From assembly GCA_031291415.1 (NCBI GenBank), contig JARLJB010000182.1, forward strand, positions 1 through 64,000: a DNA stretch of 64,000 bases, in the 5' to 3' direction. Position 1 is the first letter of the stretch; every line of letters begins with the position of its first letter. A program made the position numbers and the translations under genes. Source of the DNA: Telmatospirillum sp. Lineage in GTDB: Bacteria; Pseudomonadota; Alphaproteobacteria; Rhodospirillales; Magnetospirillaceae. A model generated the notes under the pieces. The model ran no database searches. It was not told where the DNA came from and saw nothing but the letters and a program-made list of their open reading frames with translations. Positions 35,773 to 44,746 of this stretch are shown piece by piece.

Positions 35773-36759
35773 TCAGTGCCCGTGGTGATCATGATCATGG
35801 TGATCGTCGGGGCCATGCTCGTGGTGATGATCGTGCGGATGCTCGTGGGTGTGTCCATGATCATGCTGATGATCGTCGTCGGTGCCAATTCCCCGCACAT
35901 GGTGGTGATGACCGGTCTGCAGGGCGCCGACGGCGCCTTCATAACCCAGAGCCTGTTCACGGTATTTGCAGAGCTGGCAATTCATCGCCGGTTGACCATC
36001 CAGAAGTTCCTCCAAACGGTCGGCAAAACTGTCGATGACCAACGGATGATCGCGCAGGTAGGGCGCCTTCAGGAATTCGACGCCAGGGAAGCGGGCAGCC
36101 GCTTCGTCGGTCCACTGGTAGATGCGTTTAACCAGGATGCCGGTGAACAGGAAATAAGGAAACACCACGATGCGGGCGAAGCCCATCCGTTGGACGCGGT
36201 CGAGGGCGGCGTCGACCAGCGGCGTGGTGACACCCGAAAAGGCGCATTCGGCCCAGCCGAAGCCCATGCCTTCCCACAGCATGCGGGTCACCTTGGCGAT
36301 GTTGGAATTGGCATCCGGATCGTTGGTGCCGCGGCCGACCACCAGCAGCAGGCTGTCAGCCCGGCTGATCGTCCGTCCCGACGTCCGTTCGGCCGATTCG
36401 ATGCGCTCCGCCGAGGCCTTCAAAAGCTTCAGGTCGATGGCCAGTTCGCGGCCATATTTGACTTCCAGGCCGGGATTGTCGGCGGCGAAGCTGTTGATTT
36501 CCCAGGGTAGGTCATTCTTGACATGGCCAGCGGCGAACAGCATGCCGGGCAACGCCAGAATGCGGCCGGCGCCCCGGCTTTTCAGCGCCTCCAGGCCGTC
36601 GCGGATGATCGGTCGGGCGAACTCCAGGAAACCGCTTTCCAGGTCGAACTGCGGCAGGCGTTGGCGCAGATGCTGGGCGAGAAGGGTGAATTCTTCGATG
36701 GCCTGCCGGTCGCGGCTGCCATGGCCGCAAATCATCACGGCGGTCTTGCTGTCGGTCAT
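35773..36759 (-). CDS. cbiX: Sirohydrochlorin cobaltochelatase CbiX, long form with His-rich tail
   Basis: Inserts Co2+ into sirohydrochlorin early in the anaerobic route. The 328-residue protein has two chelatase-like halves, the first with AVMICGHGSRDRQAIEEF (catalytic His) and the second around FARIVVFPYFLFTGILVKRIY. A CxxC pair (MNCQLCKYREQ) resembles the Fe-S site of CbiX-long proteins. The last 45 residues contain 21 His with Asp and Glu, a metal-storage-type tail. It is the first gene of the operon that runs to cobM. No B12 riboswitch is visible in the spacer upstream. Confidence 0.94.
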   Translation of the reverse strand: MTDSKTAVMICGHGSRDRQAIEEFTLLAQHLRQRLPQFDLESGFLEFARPIIRDGLEALKSRGAGRILALPGMLFAAGHVKNDLPWEINSFAADNPGLEVKYGRELAIDLKLLKASAERIESAERTSGRTISRADSLLLVVGRGTNDPDANSNIAKVTRMLWEGMGFGWAECAFSGVTTPLVDAALDRVQRMGFARIVVFPYFLFTGILVKRIYQWTDEAAARFPGVEFLKAPYLRDHPLVIDSFADRLEELLDGQPAMNCQLCKYREQALGYEGAVGALQTGHHHHVRGIGTDDDHQHDHGHTHEHPHDHHHEHGPDDHHDHDHHGH

Positions 36760-36956
36760 GCCTGGTCCTTGCCTTCGGGCGGATTGAATAAGGGCGCCGC
36801 CTGGTCATTGCCTCCGGACGACGGTGCGCACTATAGGGATATTATCCGGTTTTGTCTTGGGGGGAAGACCGCGTCGCGGCAATTTCCATTTTCAGCGTAA
36901 GGTTTTTTCGCCTGAAACGTGCAATGGGTTGGCCGATATCAAGGGAGGTTCTGACC

Positions 36957-37613
36957 ATGCTGACGAGACGTGAGGTCAATGCCGGACTGCTGGCCGGCGC
37001 TTTCGCCGCCGTTCCGCATTTCGCGGCGGCCGACGAGCAAAAGACGATATTTCTTCCGGCACCGCGCACCGACGGCGGCGTATCGTTGCGGGCGGCACTG
37101 CAAAAGCGCCAATCGATCCGCGAGTTTGCCGATCGGCCGCTGCCGTTGCCGTTGCTGTCCGATCTGCTGTGGGCGGCCTATGGGATCAATCGTCCGGCCA
37201 GCGGCGACCGCACGGCGCCCTGCTGGCGCCATGTGCAGGTTATCGACATCTATGTCGCGATGGCCGATGGCGTCTGGCTGTTTGAACCGAAAGCGAACGC
37301 GTTGCTGCTGCATGTGGCGAAGGATCTGCGGGAGGAAACCGGCATGCAGGATTTCGTCAAAACCGCACCGGTCAACCTCGTCTACGTGGCGCACGGCGAG
37401 CGGATGGGCAACATCGCCGAGCAGGAGCGGATTCTGTGGGCCTCCGTCGACAGCGGATTCATTGGCCAGAACGTCTATCTGCTGGCCGCCGCCGAAGGCT
37501 TGGCGACGGTCTTCCGGGCCTCGGTCGAGCACGCGCAGCTGGCTGCCAGTCTCGGTTTGCCATCTCAGCAGTTCATCACCGCGGCGCAGTCGGTGGGTTA
37601 TCCGCGCAGCTAG
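36957..37613 (+). CDS. Exported nitroreductase-family protein with twin-Arg N-terminus
   Basis: A 218-residue FMN-type nitroreductase-like protein. ATG 36957 has AAGGGAGG upstream. The N-terminus (TRREVNAGLLAGAFAAVPHFAAA) looks like a short Tat signal, so the enzyme would be exported folded with its flavin. The core has LQKRQSIREFADRPLP, LLWAAYGINRP and the C-terminal FITAAQSVGYP typical of the SagB/ThcOx-like nitroreductase branch. The electron donor and substrate are unknown. Confidence 0.82.
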   Translation: MLTRREVNAGLLAGAFAAVPHFAAADEQKTIFLPAPRTDGGVSLRAALQKRQSIREFADRPLPLPLLSDLLWAAYGINRPASGDRTAPCWRHVQVIDIYVAMADGVWLFEPKANALLLHVAKDLREETGMQDFVKTAPVNLVYVAHGERMGNIAEQERILWASVDSGFIGQNVYLLAAAEGLATVFRASVEHAQLAASLGLPSQQFITAAQSVGYPRS

Positions 37614-37645
37614 TGTTCTGATCCATTCAGAAGATTCCCATGTTC

Positions 37646-37732
37646 CACCCCGCCCCCAACCCCTCCCCATCGAGGGGAGGGGCGTAAAACTTTAGACTCC
37701 CTCCCCCTTGTGGGGAGGGTTGGCGTGGGGGA
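37646..37732. repeat. REP-like palindrome at the fdhE 3' end
   Basis: Two C-rich and G-rich arms form a large palindrome: the left part (37646-37684) contains CCCCTCCCC-ATCGA-GGGGAGGGG, and the right part (37697-37732) contains CCCTCCCCC-TTGT-GGGGAGGG followed by TTGGCGTGGGGG, which mirrors the start of the left arm. The fdhE stop codon lies between the two hairpins. Such elements are usually present in many copies per genome. Confidence 0.8.
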
Positions 37733-38615
37733 ATTGATGGGGTTCATGCGTCTGTGTCAGAACACTGGAGTCACTCTGAAGCAGGAAGGGATTGGCGCCG
37801 AAGCGCCGGTATCCTTCCTCGCCCACCAGGATGTCGAGCCCGACGGAGGCGAGATCGTCGGCTAGCGGGTCGAGGTCGGGCGCCTTCTCGACCAGCAGCA
37901 GTTTCAGATAGCTTTTGCAGGCGTCACAGGTCTCGGCACGGACGCCGTCGTCCCGGCCTTCGATCAGGCGATAGCTGACGTCCTTGCCATCGCCGCAGGC
38001 GACGCAGGCGGCGCGGATGTGGTGCCAGGCGGTCTGGCACAAGCCGCAATGCAGGTAACGCAGGCGGCCCGACGCCATGCCGACATGGATCACTCCGGCG
38101 ACCGGCGGCGCGCCGCATACCGGGCAGCGGGCAGCGGTGGCAGAGACCGCAAAAGCGGTGGGGTCGATGGCGGCGGCATGCCGGGTCCAGGCCAGTTGCA
38201 GTGCCGCCATGGCAATCGGAGCGGCGGGCAGATCTTCGGCGGTCGGCGCGAACGACATCAACCGATCGGCCAAAGCGACCAGCCGACCCTCGTCCTGACC
38301 GAGAAGGCTTTCCACCGCCGGCAAAGCGGCGAGCGGCAGCTTGTCGCGCAGACGCCCGGACAGTGCCTCGAGATCCCGCCGCCACTGCCGCTGCGGCGGG
38401 TTTTCCACCAGCGCCACCGCCAGATCGTTCTGGGCGTCGGCGATATCGGCGATGAAGGACAGCCAGGCGCCCATGGCGTGTCCCTGGGCCAACTGCCTGA
38501 GTCGCTTCGCGCGGTGCGAAAACAACGTCGTCGGATCAGGCAGAAGCAAGGGTTCGGGGGACTGGCCGGGAACCAGCCCGTTGAGGGTGCCCATGTCAGG
38601 GGCGGATGCGGTCAT
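37692..38615 (-). CDS. fdhE: Formate dehydrogenase accessory protein FdhE
   Basis: FdhE is required for assembly of active formate dehydrogenase. The 307-residue product has the rubredoxin-like Cys motifs RCPVCGAPP, HCGLCQTAW, ACVACGDG and TCDACKSY. ATG 38615 (MTASAPDMGTL) is preferred to the in-frame upstream start. The normal FdhE sequence ends around FGANPFLL; the last 15 or so residues (HQFPHANPPHKGEGV) are encoded by the adjacent REP element. It is divergent from fdoG. Confidence 0.93.
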   Translation of the reverse strand: MTASAPDMGTLNGLVPGQSPEPLLLPDPTTLFSHRAKRLRQLAQGHAMGAWLSFIADIADAQNDLAVALVENPPQRQWRRDLEALSGRLRDKLPLAALPAVESLLGQDEGRLVALADRLMSFAPTAEDLPAAPIAMAALQLAWTRHAAAIDPTAFAVSATAARCPVCGAPPVAGVIHVGMASGRLRYLHCGLCQTAWHHIRAACVACGDGKDVSYRLIEGRDDGVRAETCDACKSYLKLLLVEKAPDLDPLADDLASVGLDILVGEEGYRRFGANPFLLQSDSSVLTQTHEPHQFPHANPPHKGEGV

Positions 38616-38906
38616 GACGGCGGATCTCCGTGGGTTGCTAGATGAAATAGGGAGGAATGCCGCGTCGCACAAGAAAAACCGTTCGACCGTCTCTTATATC
38701 CGTACGGAAATAGCGAATTAAATTCCCGAAACTACTTCGAGAAGAAAAGGCTGGGACACGGCCTCTAAATCAGAACGTGATCCTCCTCTTTTGTCGGGCG
38801 GTGGAATTCCCCTAATAATTCCGGTTTTGATTGGTCGAGTCTTTCGGAGCACCATGCGCCAGCGAAAAATCGGGATAACGCTGGAAAAGTTTCTCCAGGA
38901 GGAATG
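38616..38906. promoter_or_regulatory. Divergent promoter region of fdhE and fdoGHI
   Basis: This spacer of about 290 bp must hold promoters for fdhE and the fdoGHI operon. I see TTGAT in TTTTGATTGG around 38826, which could be an FNR half-site, but no clear symmetric partner. The only strong signal is the ribosome site CCAGGAGG just before fdoG. No sigma-54 or riboswitch signature was recognised. Confidence 0.35.
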
Positions 38907-41900
38907 ATGCAAGTCACGCGGCGGCAGTTTTTCAAGATCTCGGCGGCCGGTTTGTCTGCCACCAGCATGGCGGCGTTGGGCTTTTCTCCTTCGGAGGCTT
39001 TGGCCGAAGTTCGCCAGTACAAAGTGGGACGGGCCAAAGAGATCCGCAACACATGCACCTACTGTTCGGTGGGCTGCGGCCTGCTGATGTACAGCCAGGG
39101 CGACGGCGCCAGGAACGCCAAGGCGGACATCATCCATATCGAGGGCGATCCCGATCATCCGGTCAGCCGAGGCGCGCTTTGTCCCAAGGGGGCGGGCCTG
39201 CTCGACTATGTCCACAGCCCCAACCGGCTGAAATATCCCGAGGTCAGGGAAGCCGGATCCAAGGAGTGGAAGCGCATATCCTGGCATGAGGCGATCGGGC
39301 GAATCGCCCGCCATATGAAAACCGACCGCGATGCCAATGTGGTGGCCAAGAATGCCGCCGGCGTGCCGATCAATCGCTGGTTGTCGACCGCTATGCTGAC
39401 CGCCTCCGCCTCGTCGAACGAAACCGGCATCCTCAGCCAGAAATTCATGCGCAGCCTGGGCATCATCGCCACCGATGCGCAGGCCCGGGTCTGTCACGCT
39501 CCGACGGTGGCGGCGTTGGCCGCCTCGTTCGGCCGCGGCGCCATGACCAATAGTTGGGTCGATATCAAGAACGCCGACTTCATCCTGATCATGGGCGGCA
39601 ACCCGGCCGAGGCGCACCCGGTCGGCTTCCGCTGGGCGATCGAGGCGAAGAAGAAGGGGGCGCGCCTTGTCGTCGTCGATCCCCGGTTCAATCGGTCCGC
39701 TTCGGTGGCCGACCGCTATGTGCCGATCCGCGCCGGTTCCGACATCGTTTTCCTGGGCGGCATCATCAATTGGCTGATCGCCAACGACAAGATCCAGTGG
39801 GACTACGTCAAGGCCTTCACCAACGCCACGCTCATCGTGGCCGAGGGTTATTCCTTCGATGAGGGGCTGTTTTCGGGTTTCGACGAGGCCAAGGGGCAAT
39901 ACGACCGCAGTTCCTGGAATTATGAACTCGATGAATCCGGCAACGCCAAAACCGACCCCTCGCTTGCCCACCCCCGTTGCGTTTGGAATTTGTTGCGCCA
40001 GCATTACGCCCGCTACACGCCCGAGGTGGTGACGGATCTCACTGGCAGCCCGAAGGAGGGTTTTCTCGAGGTTTGCGAGCATCTGGGCCGGACCGCACGG
40101 CCCGACAAGGTGGCGACCATCCTCTATGCCCTTGGCTGGACCCAACACACCACCGGTTCGCAGAACATTCGCACCATGGCGATGATCCAGCTTCTGCTCG
40201 GCAATATCGGCATGCCGGGCGGTGGCGTGAACGCCCTGCGCGGACATTCCAACATTCAGGGACTGTCCGACCTCGGCCTGTTGTCGACCAGTCTGCCCGG
40301 CTATCTGACCCTGCCGCAGGAACAGGCGCATCCGACCTTCGCCGACTACATCGCCAAGAACACGCCGAAGGCCTTGCAGCCCGGCCAGCTCAACTACTGG
40401 GGCAATACTCCGAAATTCTTCGTCAGTCTGTTGAAGTGGTTCTGGGGCGACAAGGCGACCCGCGACAACGACTGGGGCTACGACTGGCTGCCCAAGTGGG
40501 ACCGCATGTATGACGTCCTGGCGATCATGGACCTGATGCATCGGGGCAAGATGAACGGCTTCATCGTCCAGGGCTTCAATCCGCTGGCCTCGCTGCCCGA
40601 CGTCAGCAAGACGGTCAAGGCCTTCGCCAAGCTCAAATATATGGTGGTGATCGATCCCATCACCACCGAGACCGCGTCGTTCTGGCAAAACCACGGCGAG
40701 ATCAACGACGTCGACACCGCCGCCATTCAGACCGAGGTGTTCCGGCTGCCTTGCACCTGCTTCGCTGAGGAGAACGGCTCGATCGTCAATTCGTCGCGCT
40801 GGCTGCAATGGCACTGGAAAGGGGCCGAGCCGCCGGGCGAGACAAAGACCGACCAGGCGATCATCGGCGAACTGTTCGTGGCGTTGCGCAAACTCTATCA
40901 GGACGAGGGCGGCACGCTCGCCGAACCGATCCTCAACCTGTCCTGGCCTTACGCCGATCCGACCGAGCCGACGGCCGAGGAACTGGCCATGGAGATGAAC
41001 GGCAGCGCTCTTGCCGATCTTCCCGATCCCAAGGATTCCACCAGGTTCCTGGCCCGCAAGGGCGACCAGTTACCCGGCTTCGCGCTGCTGCGCGACGACG
41101 GATCGACCGCCTGCGCCGCCTGGATCTTCTCCGGTTGCTGGACCCAGGCCGGCAATCAGATGGCCCGGCGCGACAACACCGACAGCGGCCTTGGCAATAC
41201 GCCCGGCTGGGCCTGGTCCTGGCCGGCCAACCGCCGCATCCTCTATAACCGCGCCTCCTGCGATCCGGCCGGCAAGCCATGGGATCCCACCCGGACTTTG
41301 ATCACCTGGAACGGCAACAAATGGACCGGCGCCGATGTCCCCGACATCCAGATCGACGCCGGGCCGCAGACCGGCATGAATCCGTTCATCATGAATCCGG
41401 AAGGCGTCGGCCGCCTGTTTTGCACCGACAAATTGGTCGATGGTCCGTTTCCCGAACATTACGAACCGATGGAAACGCCGCTTGGCACCAATCCGATGCA
41501 TCCCAAGGTGGTCAACAGCCCGGCGGCGCGACTGTTCGCCGCCGACAAGGAGCGGCTGGCCACCCATGACCAGTTCCCCTACGTCGGCACGACCTATCGC
41601 TTGACCGAACATTTCCAGTTCTGGACCAAGAGCGTGCGGCTCAGCGCCATCGCGCAACCCGAACAGTTCATCGAGATGAGCGAGGAACTGGCCGCCCAGA
41701 AGGGCATCAAGATCGGCGATTGGGTGAAGGTGTCCTCGAAGCGTGGCTTCATCAAAGCCAAGGCGGTGGTGACCAAGCGTCTCAAGCCACTTTCCGTCAA
41801 CGGCCAGACAGTTCACCAGATCGGCATTCCGCTTCACTGGGGGTGGGAATCAGTCGCCAAGAAGGGCTACCTTTCCAACAACCTGCCGCCCTCGGTTGGC

Positions 41901-41960
41901 GACTGCAATACCCAGACGCCAGAGTACAAGGCGTTCCTGGTAAACATCGAAAAGGCCTGA
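38907..41960 (+). CDS. fdoG: Formate dehydrogenase alpha subunit, molybdenum or tungsten, Cys type
   Basis: Catalytic subunit of the membrane-bound formate:quinone enzyme, about 1017 aa. The N-terminus is a Tat signal (TRRQFFK). The 4Fe-4S site is C50-x2-C53-x3-C57 and C92. At residue 196 the motif QARVCHAPT carries Cys encoded by TGT, in place of the selenocysteine found in E. coli FdnG/FdoG. Molybdopterin-binding blocks follow ([27 protein letters not shown]). ATG 38907 is better spaced from AGGAGG than ATG 38904. fdoH follows by 13 nt. Confidence 0.96.
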   Translation: MQVTRRQFFKISAAGLSATSMAALGFSPSEALAEVRQYKVGRAKEIRNTCTYCSVGCGLLMYSQGDGARNAKADIIHIEGDPDHPVSRGALCPKGAGLLDYVHSPNRLKYPEVREAGSKEWKRISWHEAIGRIARHMKTDRDANVVAKNAAGVPINRWLSTAMLTASASSNETGILSQKFMRSLGIIATDAQARVCHAPTVAALAASFGRGAMTNSWVDIKNADFILIMGGNPAEAHPVGFRWAIEAKKKGARLVVVDPRFNRSASVADRYVPIRAGSDIVFLGGIINWLIANDKIQWDYVKAFTNATLIVAEGYSFDEGLFSGFDEAKGQYDRSSWNYELDESGNAKTDPSLAHPRCVWNLLRQHYARYTPEVVTDLTGSPKEGFLEVCEHLGRTARPDKVATILYALGWTQHTTGSQNIRTMAMIQLLLGNIGMPGGGVNALRGHSNIQGLSDLGLLSTSLPGYLTLPQEQAHPTFADYIAKNTPKALQPGQLNYWGNTPKFFVSLLKWFWGDKATRDNDWGYDWLPKWDRMYDVLAIMDLMHRGKMNGFIVQGFNPLASLPDVSKTVKAFAKLKYMVVIDPITTETASFWQNHGEINDVDTAAIQTEVFRLPCTCFAEENGSIVNSSRWLQWHWKGAEPPGETKTDQAIIGELFVALRKLYQDEGGTLAEPILNLSWPYADPTEPTAEELAMEMNGSALADLPDPKDSTRFLARKGDQLPGFALLRDDGSTACAAWIFSGCWTQAGNQMARRDNTDSGLGNTPGWAWSWPANRRILYNRASCDPAGKPWDPTRTLITWNGNKWTGADVPDIQIDAGPQTGMNPFIMNPEGVGRLFCTDKLVDGPFPEHYEPMETPLGTNPMHPKVVNSPAARLFAADKERLATHDQFPYVGTTYRLTEHFQFWTKSVRLSAIAQPEQFIEMSEELAAQKGIKIGDWVKVSSKRGFIKAKAVVTKRLKPLSVNGQTVHQIGIPLHWGWESVAKKGYLSNNLPPSVGDCNTQTPEYKAFLVNIEKA

Positions 41961-41973
41961 GGAGCGACGGGTT

Positions 41974-42846
41974 ATGGCTTTGCAATCCCTGGACGTCCTG
42001 AGGCGTTCGGCTAGTCCCACGGCGGCGCCTGAGGCCCGCACCCCTGGCGAAGTCGCCAAATTGATCGACGTGACCACCTGCATCGGCTGCAAGGCCTGTC
42101 AGGTGGCCTGTTCGGAATGGAACGACCTGCGCGCCGAGGTGGGAACCTGCGTCGGCGTCTACGACAATCCGACCGACCTCTCGTCCGAGGCCTGGACGGT
42201 GATGCGGTTTTCCGAGGTCGAGGAAAACGGCAAGCTGGAATGGCTGATCCGCAAGGACGGCTGCATGCACTGCGTCGATCCCGGCTGCCTCAAGGCTTGC
42301 CCGTCGCCGGGAGCGATCATTCAGTACAAGAACGGCATCGTCGATTTTCACCAGGAAAACTGCATCGGTTGCGGCTATTGCGTTTCCGGATGCCCGTTCG
42401 ACATTCCGCGCATCAGCCCCCGCGACAACAAGGCCTACAAATGCAGCCTCTGTTCCGATCGGGTGGCCGTCGGACAGGAACCGGCCTGCGTCAAGACCTG
42501 CCCGACCGGTGCCATTCAGTTCGGCTCGAAAGAGGCGATGATCGAAGCTGCCGCCGTGCGTGTCACCGATCTCAAAAGCCGCGGCTTCGACCAGGCCGGC
42601 CTTTATGATCCGCAAGGCGTCGGCGGCACGCACGTCATGTATGTTCTGCATCACGCCGATCGGCCGGCCCTTTACGCCAATCTACCCAAAGACCCGGTCA
42701 TCAGCCCGACCGTCCGTCTGTGGAAGGGTCTCTTGAAGCCGATCGCCGCGTTCGGCATCGCGGCCGCCGTGCTGGCCGGCTTCTTCCATTACGTCACCGT
42801 CGGCCCAAGCCGGGTCGAGGATGAGGAAAAAGAGGGGACCCTGTGA
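41974..42846 (+). CDS. fdoH: Formate dehydrogenase iron-sulfur beta subunit
   Basis: A 290-residue electron-transfer subunit. Four Cys clusters are visible: [35 protein letters not shown] and CSLCSD...CVKTC, for four 4Fe-4S centres. A C-terminal transmembrane helix ([18 protein letters not shown]) anchors the subunit on the periplasmic side. The stop overlaps the fdoI start by 1 nt. It carries electrons from fdoG to the cytochrome b subunit. Confidence 0.96.
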   Translation: MALQSLDVLRRSASPTAAPEARTPGEVAKLIDVTTCIGCKACQVACSEWNDLRAEVGTCVGVYDNPTDLSSEAWTVMRFSEVEENGKLEWLIRKDGCMHCVDPGCLKACPSPGAIIQYKNGIVDFHQENCIGCGYCVSGCPFDIPRISPRDNKAYKCSLCSDRVAVGQEPACVKTCPTGAIQFGSKEAMIEAAAVRVTDLKSRGFDQAGLYDPQGVGGTHVMYVLHHADRPALYANLPKDPVISPTVRLWKGLLKPIAAFGIAAAVLAGFFHYVTVGPSRVEDEEKEGTL

Positions 42847-43463
42847 TGAAAGAGAAGCTGATTCAGCGCTATACCGCCGCCGAACGCGCCAATCACTGGG
42901 TCGTCGCCGGCTGCTTCCTGCTTTTGGCCATCTCCGGGCTGGGGTTCTTCTTTCCCGCTTTCTTCTGGCTGACCGACCTGTTCGGGACGCCGCAATTGGC
43001 GCGCATCCTGCATCCCTTCGTCGGCGTGGTCATGGTGCTGGCCTTCGTCCGCCAGTTCTTCCGTTACTGGCGGCACAATCTGATCGACAAGGAAGATGTC
43101 GTCTGGATGAAATCGCTGCGCGAGGTGCTGAAGGGCAACGAAGCCGGCGACACCGGCCGTTACAATGCCGGCCAGAAAGGCATGTTCTGGCTGATGACCG
43201 GCTGTCTGGTTCTGCTGCTGTGTTCGGGGGTCATCGCCTGGCGGCCCTATTTCGCCATCCATTTCCCCATTCCGGTGATCCGTTTGGCCCTGTTGGTGCA
43301 CTCGGCCAGTGCGGTGGCGCTGATCGTCGGCATCATCGTGCATGTCTACGCCGCCCTGTGGATCAAGGGGACCATTCGGGCGATGGTGGAAGGCGTGGTC
43401 AGCCACGCCTGGGCCCGCAAGCACCACCCCCGCTGGTATCGTGATGTGATCGGGAAACGGTAA
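42846..43463 (+). CDS. fdoI: Formate dehydrogenase cytochrome b556 gamma subunit
   Basis: Membrane di-haem cytochrome b that passes electrons to quinone. The 205-residue protein has four hydrophobic helices, with haem-ligand His candidates in RANHWVVAG, RILHPFVGVVM and IVGIIVHVYAALW. ATG 42846 overlaps the fdoH stop (TGATGA); a GTG at 42843 would add one residue. It is the last gene of the operon and is followed by a MITE-like element. Confidence 0.94.
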   Translation: MKEKLIQRYTAAERANHWVVAGCFLLLAISGLGFFFPAFFWLTDLFGTPQLARILHPFVGVVMVLAFVRQFFRYWRHNLIDKEDVVWMKSLREVLKGNEAGDTGRYNAGQKGMFWLMTGCLVLLLCSGVIAWRPYFAIHFPIPVIRLALLVHSASAVALIVGIIVHVYAALWIKGTIRAMVEGVVSHAWARKHHPRWYRDVIGKR

Positions 43464-43483
43464 TCGGGGGATCCCCGTCCTGG

Positions 43484-43687
43484 TGGACTCTAGCACCTGG
43501 TGCTCTGGCGAGTGGAGCGGGCAAGAGAGGCTGTGAATTAATAGAAAGTGGCATCCGTGCCGGTGTTCGCCGCAAAGCGGCGAAAATCCTTGCTTTCGAC
43601 TTCGGCCCTACACCGGCACGGAACCACTAATTTTTTACAACCTCGGATGCCCGTCCCACTCGGCGGAGCATCAAGTATTAGAGTCCA
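43484..43687. mobile_element. MITE-like element of about 204 bp with 40-bp terminal inverted repeats
   Basis: The left end starts TGGACTCTAGCACCTGGTGC at 43484, and the reverse complement of the right end starts TGGACTCTAATACTTGATGC at 43687. Over 40 positions 32 match. Inside is a perfect 13-bp inverted repeat (43554-43566 and 43610-43622) enclosing the hairpin TTCGCCGC-AAA-GCGGCGAA. There is no ORF of note. No clear target-site duplication is visible. The element abuts the stop codon of the next gene (43692). Confidence 0.75.
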
Positions 43688-43691
43688 ACCA

Positions 43692-44657
43692 CTAGCGCCA
43701 CAAGGGGTCGATCGGCGGTTTGCCGGCGCAAACGGCGGCAATGTTGTCGAGGGCGCGAAATCCCATGGCGTTACGGGTCTCCACCGTGGCGCTGCCCATG
43801 TGCGGGCAGAGAAAGACGTTGGGCAGGGTGGCGAACCGCAGGTCGAATTGCGGTTCGTCGCGAAAAACGTCGAGACCGGCGGCGAACAGTTGCCCATTTT
43901 GCAGCGCGGCGATCAATGCCTCCTCGTCGACCAACTTGCCGCGGGCGGTATTGACGAAGACCGCGCCGCGCGGCAGCAGCGCCAGGGTCCGCGCATTGAT
44001 GATCCCATCGGTCTCGGCGCTGGCCGGGGCATGGACCGAGAGAATATCGCAGCGTGGCAGCATGGCGTCGAAATCGGCGCAATATTCGGCGCCTTGCTCA
44101 AGGTCGGCGGGCAGGCGGTGTCTGTTGCTGTAAAGGATCGTCATGCCGAACCCGCGGGCCCGCCTGGCGACCGCCTGGCCGATGCGTCCCATGCCGAGGA
44201 TGCCCAATGTCTTTCCGCTGACCGAGAGTCCCAGGAACTCTCCCATTCCGAATGCCTGGCGCCAGCCTTTCCTCATCGTCTGCTCGTATTCCGCGGCTCG
44301 GCGGCTGGCGGCCAGGATCAGCAGAAATGCCATGTCGGCCGTGCAATCGGTCAGGACGTCGGGTGTGTTGGTGACGACCAAGCCCCGTCGCCGGGCGGCG
44401 GCAACGTCGATGTGGTCGAACCCGACGCTGCAGGTGGCAACGATCTTGAGATGGTCCGGCGCCTGCCCGATGACCTCGGCGGTGAGCTTCGTCTTGCCGC
44501 TGACCAGCAAGCCCTCCGCCTGCCGCGCGATGACGTCTTGCAGGGCGGTTTCGCCGTCGAGATCGTGATCAGGGATGATGGCGTCGAAGTCCCGGCCGAT
44601 GCGTTCGACGACCGCCACCGGCAATCGGGTGGCGACAACAATGCGTGCCTTCGTCAT
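43692..44657 (-). CDS. D-isomer 2-hydroxyacid dehydrogenase, second copy in window
   Basis: NAD(P)-dependent reductase of glyoxylate or hydroxypyruvate type, 321 aa from ATG 44657 (MTKARIVVATRLP). The nucleotide loop is LGILGMGRIGQAVARRA. Active-site residues are visible in VNTARGKLVDE (Arg), DVFRDEP (Glu) and LCPHMGSAT (His). It is clearly a paralogue of the gene at 10462 but distinct along its length. Its last codon lies 5 bp from the MITE terminal repeat. Confidence 0.9.
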   Translation of the reverse strand: MTKARIVVATRLPVAVVERIGRDFDAIIPDHDLDGETALQDVIARQAEGLLVSGKTKLTAEVIGQAPDHLKIVATCSVGFDHIDVAAARRRGLVVTNTPDVLTDCTADMAFLLILAASRRAAEYEQTMRKGWRQAFGMGEFLGLSVSGKTLGILGMGRIGQAVARRARGFGMTILYSNRHRLPADLEQGAEYCADFDAMLPRCDILSVHAPASAETDGIINARTLALLPRGAVFVNTARGKLVDEEALIAALQNGQLFAAGLDVFRDEPQFDLRFATLPNVFLCPHMGSATVETRNAMGFRALDNIAAVCAGKPPIDPLWR

Positions 44658-44746
44658 GACATGGAACCCTTCTCCAGCGCCCGCCTGCAGTGCCGAGCGT
44701 ATCGGCTTGCCGGATTGGTTTCCAACAAGATTTGTCCGCCTTCCGC

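Noticed and set aside
36760..36956. Cobalamin riboswitch before cbiX
   Set aside because: I looked for the GCAACTG and GCCACTG cores and the AAGCCAGGAGACC box on the minus strand and saw none in the spacer.
38826..38850. Complete FNR box upstream of fdoG
   Set aside because: Only one half-site (TTGAT) is present; the second half is not at the required spacing.
38718..40814. A 698-codon open frame opposite fdoG
   Set aside because: Antisense shadow of the formate dehydrogenase alpha subunit. It has no motif and would also overlap the promoter region.
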